NCBI GenBank assembly: GCA_022841825.1
Contig: JALHQT010000010.1
Location: forward strand, 62,001-126,000
Source: Anaerolineae bacterium
Lineage (GTDB): Bacteria > Chloroflexota > Anaerolineae > Aggregatilineales > Phototrophicaceae
Length of the DNA stretch: 64,000 nucleotides
Direction: 5' to 3'
Shown piece after piece: positions 51,511-59,033 of the stretch. Numbering within the stretch: the first letter of the stretch is position 1; each line of letters starts with the position of its first letter. The translations under genes were made by a program, and so were the position numbers. The notes beneath the pieces are model-generated. The model did not search any database. It was given only the letters and a program-made list of their open reading frames with translations, and had not been told where the DNA came from.

Positions 51511-52893
51511 GTGGCGAGATTACGCACCCGCTTCGTTTGTCAGAACTGCGGCAAGATCACCCCGCGCTACTTTGGGCGCTGCCCAAGCTGCGGCGAATTC
51601 AACACGATGATGGAAGAAACCGTCGAGACGGTCAAGTCAGGCGCGGCGAAGGGCATGGCGGCGCAGCGCAGCGGATTGCCCGCCACCAGCCCGCAGCGCC
51701 TGGGCGATGTGCAGATGCAGCAGTTCCAGCGCTTGCAGGTTCCCGGCATGGAGTTCAACCGTGTCATGGGCGGCGGCATCGTGCCGGGCAGCATCACGCT
51801 GATCGGCGGCGATCCAGGCATCGGCAAGACGACCATGCTGATGCAGGTCTCGACCGGGCTGGCAAACCACGCCGGGCGTGTGCTGTACGTCAGCGGCGAG
51901 GAGAGCACCAGCCAGATCAAGCTGCGCGCCGACCGGATGGGCTTGGCGGCGCATGAGCTGTTCTTGCTGACCGAGACCAACCTGAGCGACATCCTCGAAC
52001 ACGCCAGCCAGATCGACCCCGCCGTGCTGATCATCGACTCGATCCAGACGGTCTACAGCGAGGAAAGCGATTCGTCCCCCGGCAGCGTCTCGCAGGTGCG
52101 CGAATGCGCCTCGCGTTTGCAGATGCTCGCCAAGACCAGCGGCACGAGCGTCTTTTTGATCGGGCATGTCACCAAAGAGGGAGCGATTGCCGGTCCGCGC
52201 GTGCTGGAACACATCGTCGATACCGTGCTCTATCTGGAGGGTGACCCGTTCCAGGCGTATCGCCTGCTGCGCAGCGTGAAGAACCGCTTCGGCGCGACCA
52301 GCGAGGTCGGCGTCTTCGAGATGGTCGGTTCAGGTTTGATCGAGGTGCCCAACCCGTCCGAGGCGTTCCTGGCGGAGCGCTCGATGAACGCGGCAGGCAC
52401 GGCGATTGCGGTGACGATGGAGGGCACGCGCCCGCTGCTGGTCGAAATCCAGGCGCTCACCAGCCCGACCAGCTTCAGCAACCCGCGCCGCACGCCCAAC
52501 GGCATCGACATGAACCGCCTGCTGCTGATGGGCGCGGTGCTGGCGAAGCGCATGGGGTTGAAGCTGTTCGAGCAGGACATCTTTGTCAATGTGGTGGGCG
52601 GGATGAAGGTCGATGAACCCGCGTCGGATCTGGCGCTGGCAGCGGCGATTGCCTCGTCGTATTTCGACACGCCCGTTCCGCCCGATCTGGCGCTGATCGG
52701 CGAGGTGGGGTTGACGGGCGAGCTGCGCACGGTGGCGCATCTTCCGGCGCGGCTGGCGGAGGCGAGCAAGCTGGGTTTCAAGCGGGCGCTCATCCCGCGC
52801 CTGCGCCGCAAGCTGCCGGACGTCCCGCGCGATCTCAAGCTGATCGAGGCGCGCAACATCGGCGAGGCGCTGGCGACGGCGGTACCGAAGTAG
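51511..52893 (+). CDS. radA: DNA repair protein RadA
   Basis: 460 residues from the GTG at 51511, which restores the standard RadA start (MARLRTRFVCQNCGK) and has GGAG upstream. Zinc finger C-x2-C...C-x2-C (residues 9-24), Walker A GGDPGIGKTT, the KNRFGATSEVGVFEM RadA motif and a C-terminal Lon-like domain (GGMKVDEPASDLALAAAIAS). RadA drives branch migration in recombination repair. Confidence 0.96.
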   Translation: MARLRTRFVCQNCGKITPRYFGRCPSCGEFNTMMEETVETVKSGAAKGMAAQRSGLPATSPQRLGDVQMQQFQRLQVPGMEFNRVMGGGIVPGSITLIGGDPGIGKTTMLMQVSTGLANHAGRVLYVSGEESTSQIKLRADRMGLAAHELFLLTETNLSDILEHASQIDPAVLIIDSIQTVYSEESDSSPGSVSQVRECASRLQMLAKTSGTSVFLIGHVTKEGAIAGPRVLEHIVDTVLYLEGDPFQAYRLLRSVKNRFGATSEVGVFEMVGSGLIEVPNPSEAFLAERSMNAAGTAIAVTMEGTRPLLVEIQALTSPTSFSNPRRTPNGIDMNRLLLMGAVLAKRMGLKLFEQDIFVNVVGGMKVDEPASDLALAAAIASSYFDTPVPPDLALIGEVGLTGELRTVAHLPARLAEASKLGFKRALIPRLRRKLPDVPRDLKLIEARNIGEALATAVPK

Positions 52894-53068
52894 GGGCGTA
52901 CCAGGGCGTGCGCCCGTCTAGGTGATGAGGTGATGAGGCAAGAGGTGATCAGGGTGTTAGGAAATCGGGTCATCAGTTGGGGCGTACCTGTGTGCGCGCC
53001 CGTTTTAGCAAGATAACATGCCTGTACATCCGCAATGATCGACGGCGTAGGAACAGGATGCATCCTGT
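52892..53068. repeat. Intergenic repeats after radA
   Basis: Two degenerate GTAGGGG-family palindromes (about 52892-52918 and 52978-53004), a run of GGTGATGAG-like units (52920-52950) and a perfect 16-bp palindrome ACAGGATG/CATCCTGT at 53053-53068. No gene. Confidence 0.6.
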
Positions 53069-53087
53069 ACTATGGACGCCGAAGTTT

Positions 53088-53441
53088 CTAACCTATCGAT
53101 ACACATCCATTGACTTTACGCGCAACCTCAATTGCATTCAAGATGTTGTTGGCATAAAAGATCACAAAGCGTTCTCCAATCTTGGTCGCTTTATCAATCT
53201 CTGCCGAGTGCTGAAGTATTGTCTTCGCTTCTTCCTCCAGGCGTTGAAGTGACTTATCATCTTCCGCCTGGATTCCGTAGATGTAACGCAATTCAGGGAG
53301 CATGGTGAGACCGAGTTCTGACATAATGTCCGCTCCCCAAAATTGTGCGCGATAGGTTTCGAACCCAGCCAAGCTTCTTCCCGACCCTAAATCGTAGTGA
53401 GTGTCACCATCATGAGATGTCACATGTATGCTTAAAGTCAT
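53088..53441 (-). CDS. Hypothetical protein
   Basis: 117 residues, no signal or membrane helix, family not recognised. It starts MTLSIHVTSHDGDTHYDLGS and has a helical charged middle (EAEDDKSLQRLEEEAKTIL-like). Lower GC than radA and rpsD around it. Divergent from the next gene by 75 bases. Confidence 0.5.
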   Translation of the reverse strand: MTLSIHVTSHDGDTHYDLGSGRSLAGFETYRAQFWGADIMSELGLTMLPELRYIYGIQAEDDKSLQRLEEEAKTILQHSAEIDKATKIGERFVIFYANNILNAIEVARKVNGCVSIG

Positions 53442-53516
53442 GTCGCTATGATCCGATCTGCGTAGCTTTTAGGATAACATGTATAAAGCTGCGAGAGGCG
53501 CAAGCATCCAGGAAAA

Positions 53517-54149
53517 ATGAAGACAAAGATGATGCAGCTTACAGACGACGAAAAAGCGCTGCTCGAAGAGATCGATGCCGCTTTCAAGAACGTCCCGCAC
53601 TATGGCAAGGACATAGGCTTGAGCCATGAGATTACCGAATTCGTCGGAAAAACGAGCGGTGAAATCACTTTGGCTGATATGTGTAATAGTGCATGGTATC
53701 TTAATTTTTTCAGCGCAAAAGCGATGCACTATTTCATGCGCTGTTTTCTGACGCTTCCCTTTCTGGATCGTGAGACGTTCAAGAGAAGTGATCTCCCTTA
53801 CAACCTGCTCCGCTTTCTTGCAAACCCCGATAGGCTGATTTGCATCGATGGATACTGTAGAAGGAATGAGCAAGGTCGGCAGCTCAAGCAGTTCTTCTCG
53901 CCAGATGAGCGCGCCGTCATTGTTGCCTTTCTCAGGCAATATAGCACATCGTTCCCGGTGAAATACGTGTTTCGCTATGATCGCAAAGCAAAGGGCAGTC
54001 CATCGGAACAGAAACAGCGTCTTGAGGATGGTCAGAAACGTGAGCAGCGCGAGCAAAACGAATTGATCATCGCCGCGATGGACTATTGGATGACGCCGCC
54101 AAAGGAGCCGTTCAAATCGCCAAGAGCGGGCAAGAACAAGAAGCGATAG
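53517..54149 (+). CDS. Hypothetical protein, DUF6714-like
   Basis: 210 residues. LTDDEKALLEEIDAAFKNVP at the N-terminus, WYLNFFSAKAMHYFMRCFLT and QFFSPDERAVIVAFL match, as I recall, the pattern of the DUF6714 family of unknown function. The C-terminal 50 residues are Lys/Arg/Glu-rich. Low GC. It is followed directly by copy 2 of the multi-hairpin element. Confidence 0.55.
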   Translation: MKTKMMQLTDDEKALLEEIDAAFKNVPHYGKDIGLSHEITEFVGKTSGEITLADMCNSAWYLNFFSAKAMHYFMRCFLTLPFLDRETFKRSDLPYNLLRFLANPDRLICIDGYCRRNEQGRQLKQFFSPDERAVIVAFLRQYSTSFPVKYVFRYDRKAKGSPSEQKQRLEDGQKREQREQNELIIAAMDYWMTPPKEPFKSPRAGKNKKR

Positions 54150-54179
54150 GCAAGGGCTGAGTACTGAGGGGACAGGGCA

Positions 54180-54381
54180 AACGCATCAAACTTATTTCGC
54201 CGCCTGAAGCTCGAAGCTTCAGGCTATAAGCCCAGCCGAAAGCCGCTGAAGCGGCTCTCTAACCCGTGCTTTCGAAATGAAGAAGGGCTTTGGAGCCACT
54301 TCCAGTGGCTTTTTCCGTCATTCAAGCTGGAAGCTTTGAGCTTCCAGCGACGCGAAAACGTGGCTGTGGTTTTGATGCGTT
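54180..54381. mobile_element. 202-bp multi-hairpin inverted-repeat element, copy 2
   Basis: Same four-hairpin order and orientation as 14858-15058. The 11-bp ends are AACGCATCAAA (54180-54190) and TTTGATGCGTT (54371-54381). Compared with copy 1, two bases changed in the left end and both partners changed in the right end, so pairing is kept. No ORF inside. Confidence 0.85.
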
Positions 54382-54411
54382 CGCCCTGGCTGAGGGGATG
54401 AGAGGCTGTAG

Positions 54412-54433
54412 GGGACGACACATGGGTCGTCCC
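54412..54433. repeat. Dispersed palindrome (GGGACGAC stem)
   Basis: GGGACGAC (54412-54419) and GTCGTCCC (54426-54433) around ACATGG. Confidence 0.8.
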
Positions 54434-54491
54434 GCGTGAGGTCGCCTGTCGTGTTTGCGGTTGCGTCGGCGGGCGGAGCCACAAACGAAAA

Positions 54492-54513
54492 GGGCGGAGC
54501 CATGGCTCCGCCC
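54492..54513 (-). terminator. Perfect 22-bp palindrome, probable rpsD terminator
   Basis: GGGCGGAGCCA and its complement TGGCTCCGCCC. On the minus strand, 20 bases after the rpsD stop, the hairpin is followed by TTTTCGTTTG, so a member of the dispersed palindrome family may serve as terminator. Confidence 0.5.
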
Positions 54514-54533
54514 CTACACCATGGTCTGATGGA

Positions 54534-55160
54534 TTAGACCAGGCGGTTGTAGAACTCGACGATGAGCTGTTCCTGGATCGGCACGGGGATGTCGGCACGT
54601 TCCGGGATGTGCGAGAGCTGGGCGACGTAGGCGTTCTTGTCGACCGGCAGGTACGACAGATTATGCACCGCGCCCGCCATCGATTCGATGACGTGGACAT
54701 TCTTGCGCATCTGCTCGTTGACCTGGATCATCTGCCCAGGGTTGACCTGGTACGACGGCAGGTCGAGGCGCTGTCCATCGACATTCACATGCCCATGCTT
54801 GACGAGCTGGCGCGCTGCCCAGATGGTCGCCGCGAAGCCCGCACGATAGACGATGTTATCCAGGCGGCGTTCCAGGAGCTGGAGCAGGTTGCTGCCGGTG
54901 TTGCCGGGCATACGACGCGCCTTGGTGAAGTAGCGGCGGAGCTGCGACTCACGGATGTTGTAAATGAACGACAGCTTCTGCTTTTCGTTGAGCTGCGTGC
55001 CGTAGTCGCTGCGGCGACCGCTGCGGAACGCTTTTTCCTTGCCGTGCTCGCCAGGCGGATACCCGCGCTTTTCGACGATCTTGTGATACTTGGCACGCGG
55101 AATGAGGACTTCACCGAAACGGCGCATCACCCGCGCTTTGGGTCCGTGATAGGATGCCAT
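54534..55160 (-). CDS. rpsD: 30S ribosomal protein S4
   Basis: 208 residues from ATG 55160 (MASYHGPKARVMRRFGEVL) with AAGGG upstream. EKQKLSFIYNIRESQLRRYF, the S4 RNA-binding domain LERRLDNIVYRAGFAATIWA and VKHGHVNVDGQRLD are all present. It has no cysteines in the N-terminal region, so it is the zinc-free form. It stands alone rather than with rpsK/rpsM/rpoA. A GCCGC-CGA-GCGGC hairpin lies in the leader. Confidence 0.97.
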   Translation of the reverse strand: MASYHGPKARVMRRFGEVLIPRAKYHKIVEKRGYPPGEHGKEKAFRSGRRSDYGTQLNEKQKLSFIYNIRESQLRRYFTKARRMPGNTGSNLLQLLERRLDNIVYRAGFAATIWAARQLVKHGHVNVDGQRLDLPSYQVNPGQMIQVNEQMRKNVHVIESMAGAVHNLSYLPVDKNAYVAQLSHIPERADIPVPIQEQLIVEFYNRLV

Positions 55161-55213
55161 GCAATAACCCTTGTGAACGCCGCTCGGCGGCAATCTTTAC
55201 CAACGTACCGTGT

Positions 55214-55241
55214 ATTGTAATTGCGCGCGCGCGAATTTCCA
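55214..55241 (-). promoter_or_regulatory. Putative rpsD promoter
   Basis: On the minus strand TGGAAA and TACAAT are separated by 16 bases, ending about 54 bases before the ATG. An alternating GC run fills the spacer. Confidence 0.4.
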
Positions 55242-55255
55242 GGGTCATTACGCCG

Positions 55256-56497
55256 TTAGGATGCATTTCCGCAGGCGGGAATGACGGCGACCTCCTGCGG
55301 ACGCGGCTGAAGAAGGACGGGAACATCGATGGCGACATCGCCCCGCACCACGCTCAGGATGATTTCATCATTCGCGTTCGTGTTCAGCATCAGGTAGTAG
55401 AGCAGGTCATCCATTGACGTGACGAACGTGTCGTTGATGGCGACGATGATGTCGCCGCCCGCGCACACCCGCCGCCCACGCACGATCACCTCGCGCGTGC
55501 CGCCGCGCAGCCCTGCCAGTTCGGCAGGCGACCCGCCCGCCACGCCTGCCACCAGCACACCGGAACGCACGGGCAGGTTCAGTGGATCTGCCAGTGCGCT
55601 CACGCCGAAGCCGTCGTTCGTCACGGCGCTGGAGACGCCCAACCAGGCGTAATCGACCCGTCCGCCCATGATGAGTGCGGGGATGACGCGCTGCACCGTG
55701 CGAACAGGCACCGCGAAGCCGACGCCCTGGAAGGTGCCGCTGTCGGTCGTGATGGCGGTCGTGACGCCGATCACTTCGCCGTGCGAATTGAGCAGCGGAC
55801 CCCCGCTGCTGCCGGGGTTGATCGCGGCATCGAACTGGATGATCGCCGGGTTGCGGAAGTCGCTCGCCGTGTCGCCCATCAGCTCTGCCGAGGGGAGCTG
55901 ACGTCCCAAGCCGCTGATGATGCCGACCGTCATCGAGCTGGACAAGCCGAACGGGTTGCCGATGGCGATGGCGCGTTCGCCGACATGCAGGGCGTCGCTG
56001 CTGCCAAAGACGACGGGCATCAGCCGCGAATCGGGCGAGAGGACGCGCAGCACCGCCAGATCGCTGAAGACATCGCTGCCGACCAGGACGGCGTTGGCGA
56101 CAAACCCATCATGAAAGGTCACGCTGATCGTGTCCGCACCCTGAACGAGATGGGCGTTGGTCAGGATATGCCCGTCCCCATCCAGCACGAATCCAGAGCC
56201 GCTGGAGGTGCCCTGCTGACCCTGGTCCATGTCTCCGACCGCGTCGATGTTGACCACCGAGGGCGACACACGCGCGTAAATGTTCGAGAGAACAAGGTAT
56301 TCCGCGTCCGCCGCGTTGATGATGCGCTCCGGCAGGTCTGTTGGCGTCGGTTGTGCAACGCGGTCGATCTGGGACGAGATCGGCAGCGCAGCAATCGGCG
56401 TTCCTGCGACTTCGCGCACGAAGGCAGTGGGCGGGACTTGTGACTGACAGGCGGCAAGCAGCACGCCGATCAGGATGGTGCACACTCTTGTCGTCAC
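55256..56497 (-). CDS. HtrA/DegP-like serine protease lipoprotein with PDZ domain
   Basis: 413 residues. Lipobox GVLLAAC, Cys17. Trypsin-like triad: His116 (ILTNAHLV), Asp146 (SDLAVLRV) and Ser231 (NPGSSGGPLLN). One PDZ domain at about 300-395 (ELAGLRGGTREVIVRGRRVC; DDLLYYLML). It degrades misfolded proteins outside the cytoplasm, anchored to the membrane by lipid. Residues 18-70 form an unstructured linker. Confidence 0.93.
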   Translation of the reverse strand: MTTRVCTILIGVLLAACQSQVPPTAFVREVAGTPIAALPISSQIDRVAQPTPTDLPERIINAADAEYLVLSNIYARVSPSVVNIDAVGDMDQGQQGTSSGSGFVLDGDGHILTNAHLVQGADTISVTFHDGFVANAVLVGSDVFSDLAVLRVLSPDSRLMPVVFGSSDALHVGERAIAIGNPFGLSSSMTVGIISGLGRQLPSAELMGDTASDFRNPAIIQFDAAINPGSSGGPLLNSHGEVIGVTTAITTDSGTFQGVGFAVPVRTVQRVIPALIMGGRVDYAWLGVSSAVTNDGFGVSALADPLNLPVRSGVLVAGVAGGSPAELAGLRGGTREVIVRGRRVCAGGDIIVAINDTFVTSMDDLLYYLMLNTNANDEIILSVVRGDVAIDVPVLLQPRPQEVAVIPACGNAS

Positions 56498-56669
56498 AGC
56501 TCCCCCTTTTTGACCCTGTGACGGACGTTATGCGTAGTGTACACCCAATCGATAAAGATTAAAAGAAAATGAGAGAAAAATAGGAATATTGTGAGATTCG
56601 CGGGGGGTGCAGTGGCGGGTGAAACGCCTCCCTGCTCTGCAAGTTAAGTCAATCCAGAATAAGCCGGAC

Positions 56670-56729
56670 GGACGCCATAAATGGCGTCCCTACAGAATCG
56701 TGATTGTAGGGACGGCATTCATGCCGTCC
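56670..56729. repeat. Two facing dispersed palindromes
   Basis: GGACGCCAT-AA-ATGGCGTCC then CTAC (56670-56693) and GTAG then GGACGGCAT-TC-ATGCCGTCC (56710-56729), arranged head to head with their CTAC/GTAG ends inward. The remainder of the gap 56498-56754 is AT-rich near the protease promoter and otherwise featureless. Confidence 0.8.
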
Positions 56730-56754
56730 GGCGAAAAACAACACGGGCATCCGC

Positions 56755-58230
56755 TCAAATCACCGGCGCGTGCGTGCTGCGGGCGATGTACTGCCCACCG
56801 CCGTTGTGCCCGAACCACTGGTCGCCCTCGACCAGCTTGTTGCCGCGCTGGTAGACCACGACGGGCATCCCTGTGATCTTCATCCCCTCGAACAGGTTGT
56901 AATCACAGCGCATGTGCTGCGTCTTGGCGCTCAGGGTCTTCTTCGCCTTGGGGTCCCAGACGACGATGTCGGCATCCGCGCCGACGCTGATCGTGCCCTT
57001 ACGCGGGTACATGCCGAAGATCTTCGCCGGATTGGTGCAGTTGAGTTCGACGAAGCGCATCGGCGAGATTTTGCCGCTGTTGACGCCAAGCTGCCAGACG
57101 ACCATCATGCGGTCTTCGATGGCGGGCAAGCCGTTGGGGATTTTGGCGAAGTTGCCCTTGCCAAGTTCCTTGCCGGGGCGGCGATACGAGGGGTCTTGCT
57201 TCTCGTACTCGACCCAGTTCCCGCCATTGTGCTTCTTCGACCATTCCTGCCAGGGACCGACACCGCCCTCATACCAGAAATCGCAGTGGTCGGTACTGAC
57301 GACCTGGAGCGTGCCATCGCGCACCGCCTGCCAGAGGATGGCGTGATGCTCGTCGTTGCGGACGGGCGGCGAGCAGACGTACTTGGCACCCTCGAAGCCC
57401 TTCGCGCCCAGGTGCTTATCGCGGGTGATGTGGAAGTACTGCACGCAGGTTTCCCCCATCACCGGGTAGCCCAGCGCGCGCCCACGCCGCAGCGCATCGA
57501 CCGATTCCTGACACGTCATATGCACGACGTAGAGCGAGCAACCCGCCAGCCCCGCCATCACGACCGCGCGGTTGGTTGCTTCGCCTTCGACTTCAGGCGG
57601 GCGCGTATCGTAGTGGTAGATCGGGTCGAGCTTGCCCGCCGCGATGTGGTCGGTGATTAGCTCCTGAACGACATCGCCGTTTTCGGCATGCACCATGACG
57701 ATCATGCCGTTCGCCGCCGCCTGCTTCATGGCGCGGAAGAGCGTGGTGTCATCGACCTGGAAGACATTCTTGTACGCCATGAACAGCTTGAGGCTGGTGA
57801 TGCCTTCTTTCGCCATCGACGGAATTTCTTCCAGAACGTCTTCGCGCAGGTCGGTGACCGCCATGTGAAAGCCGTAGTCGATTTGCGCGGGCTTCGCCTT
57901 TTCGCGCCAGGTCCGCAGCCCGTCGTGCAGCGTGCCGCCTTTGGGCTGGATGACGAAATCGATGTGCATCGTCGTGCCGCCGAATGCCGCCGCCTTGTGC
58001 CCGGTGTCGAAGTCGTCGTTGCTATACGTGCCGCCGAATGGCAGATCGAGATGCGTATGCACGTCGATGCCGCCGGGCATGAGGTACTTGCCCTTGCAGT
58101 TGACGACCTCGTGCCCGCGCTTGGAGATGTCTTTGCCGATGAGGGTGATCACCTCGCCCTCGACCAGGACATCCGCCTGAACCATTTCGGACGCCGTGAC
58201 CAGCGTCCCGCCTTTGAAGAGTGTGCCCAT
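56755..58230 (-). CDS. hydA: Dihydropyrimidinase (D-hydantoinase family)
   Basis: 491 residues from ATG 58230 with AGGGG upstream. Amidohydrolase metal site: PGGIDVHTHLDLPFGG (HxH), GITSLKLFMAYKN (lysine to be carboxylated), VMVHAENGD, LYVVHMTCQ and VSTDHCDFW (Asp). YVCSPPVRNDEHH is the substrate loop of dihydropyrimidinases. It opens dihydrouracil or hydantoin rings. No other reductive pyrimidine catabolic gene is adjacent. Confidence 0.93.
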   Translation of the reverse strand: MGTLFKGGTLVTASEMVQADVLVEGEVITLIGKDISKRGHEVVNCKGKYLMPGGIDVHTHLDLPFGGTYSNDDFDTGHKAAAFGGTTMHIDFVIQPKGGTLHDGLRTWREKAKPAQIDYGFHMAVTDLREDVLEEIPSMAKEGITSLKLFMAYKNVFQVDDTTLFRAMKQAAANGMIVMVHAENGDVVQELITDHIAAGKLDPIYHYDTRPPEVEGEATNRAVVMAGLAGCSLYVVHMTCQESVDALRRGRALGYPVMGETCVQYFHITRDKHLGAKGFEGAKYVCSPPVRNDEHHAILWQAVRDGTLQVVSTDHCDFWYEGGVGPWQEWSKKHNGGNWVEYEKQDPSYRRPGKELGKGNFAKIPNGLPAIEDRMMVVWQLGVNSGKISPMRFVELNCTNPAKIFGMYPRKGTISVGADADIVVWDPKAKKTLSAKTQHMRCDYNLFEGMKITGMPVVVYQRGNKLVEGDQWFGHNGGGQYIARSTHAPVI

Positions 58231-58374
58231 CGCAAAAACCCCTGGATGAATGCCGAGTACCGAGTAGAGTGCAAAGCGAAAGAGACTAACATGTGCTCCG
58301 TCTACTGTGACTCTTCCTGTTGACCGATGCAAGGATGTGATACGACAGGCGAGCGAGAGAGGGTCAAACGTATT

Positions 58375-59028
58375 TCATTGAGCGCCGCCTAGCCCTGCTT
58401 CACGCGCCCGTATTGCCGCCTGCGCCCGATCAGCGACCTGAAGCTTGCTGAAGATATTCGATACATGGTTGCGTACGGTCTTCGCGCTGATGACCAGTCT
58501 TTCGGCGATTTCAATGTTGGTCTGTCCATCCGCGATGAACGATAGGATTTCTCGTTCGCGCTCGGTCAGCTCCGGGAATAGCTCTGGGCGCGATGCTGGC
58601 TCCAGACTGGCGAAGAACTGCATCAACCGGGCGGCGATCTCCGGGCTGAACAACGACTCGCCGTTGGCGACGGCGCGCACCGCCCGCAGCAGCACGCCCT
58701 GGTCAGCGCCCTTGAGAACGTAGCCGCGCGCCCCGGCACGCATCACCGCGAAAACGGAATCGTCATCCTGGAACATCGTCAGGACGACGATCCCAATGTG
58801 GGGGCTGGTACGCAGAATCTGGCGCGTCGCCTCGATCCCATTGAGGTCAGGCATCTGGATGTCCATCAGGATCACCTCAGGCTGGTGTTCAGCCGCCAGC
58901 TTCAAAGCCTCCCTGCCGCTGGCGGCTTCGCCGACCACCTCGATGTCCGGGATAGAAGCCAGCAGCGACCGCAACCCGTCCCGAAACAGGGTGTGGTCAT
59001 CGGCGATTAAAACGCGAATCGTATCCAT
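58375..59028 (-). CDS. NarL/LuxR-type response regulator
   Basis: 217 residues from ATG 59028 (AGGA upstream); the ATG at 59037, which overlaps the kinase stop as ATGA, is equally possible. Receiver domain with RVLIADDHTLFRDGL, phospho-acceptor in VILMDIQMPDLNG and Lys in GYVLKGAD. C-terminal LuxR helix-turn-helix: LTEREREILSFIADGQTNIE and IAERLVISAKTVRNHVSNIF. Cognate partner of the kinase that overlaps it. Confidence 0.94.
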   Translation of the reverse strand: MDTIRVLIADDHTLFRDGLRSLLASIPDIEVVGEAASGREALKLAAEHQPEVILMDIQMPDLNGIEATRQILRTSPHIGIVVLTMFQDDDSVFAVMRAGARGYVLKGADQGVLLRAVRAVANGESLFSPEIAARLMQFFASLEPASRPELFPELTEREREILSFIADGQTNIEIAERLVISAKTVRNHVSNIFSKLQVADRAQAAIRAREAGLGGAQ

Positions 59029-59033
59029 GACGG

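Noticed and set aside
53340-53375. TTTCGAACCC word resembling a tRNA T-loop
   Set aside because: No matching acceptor, D or anticodon arms; it lies in an open reading frame.
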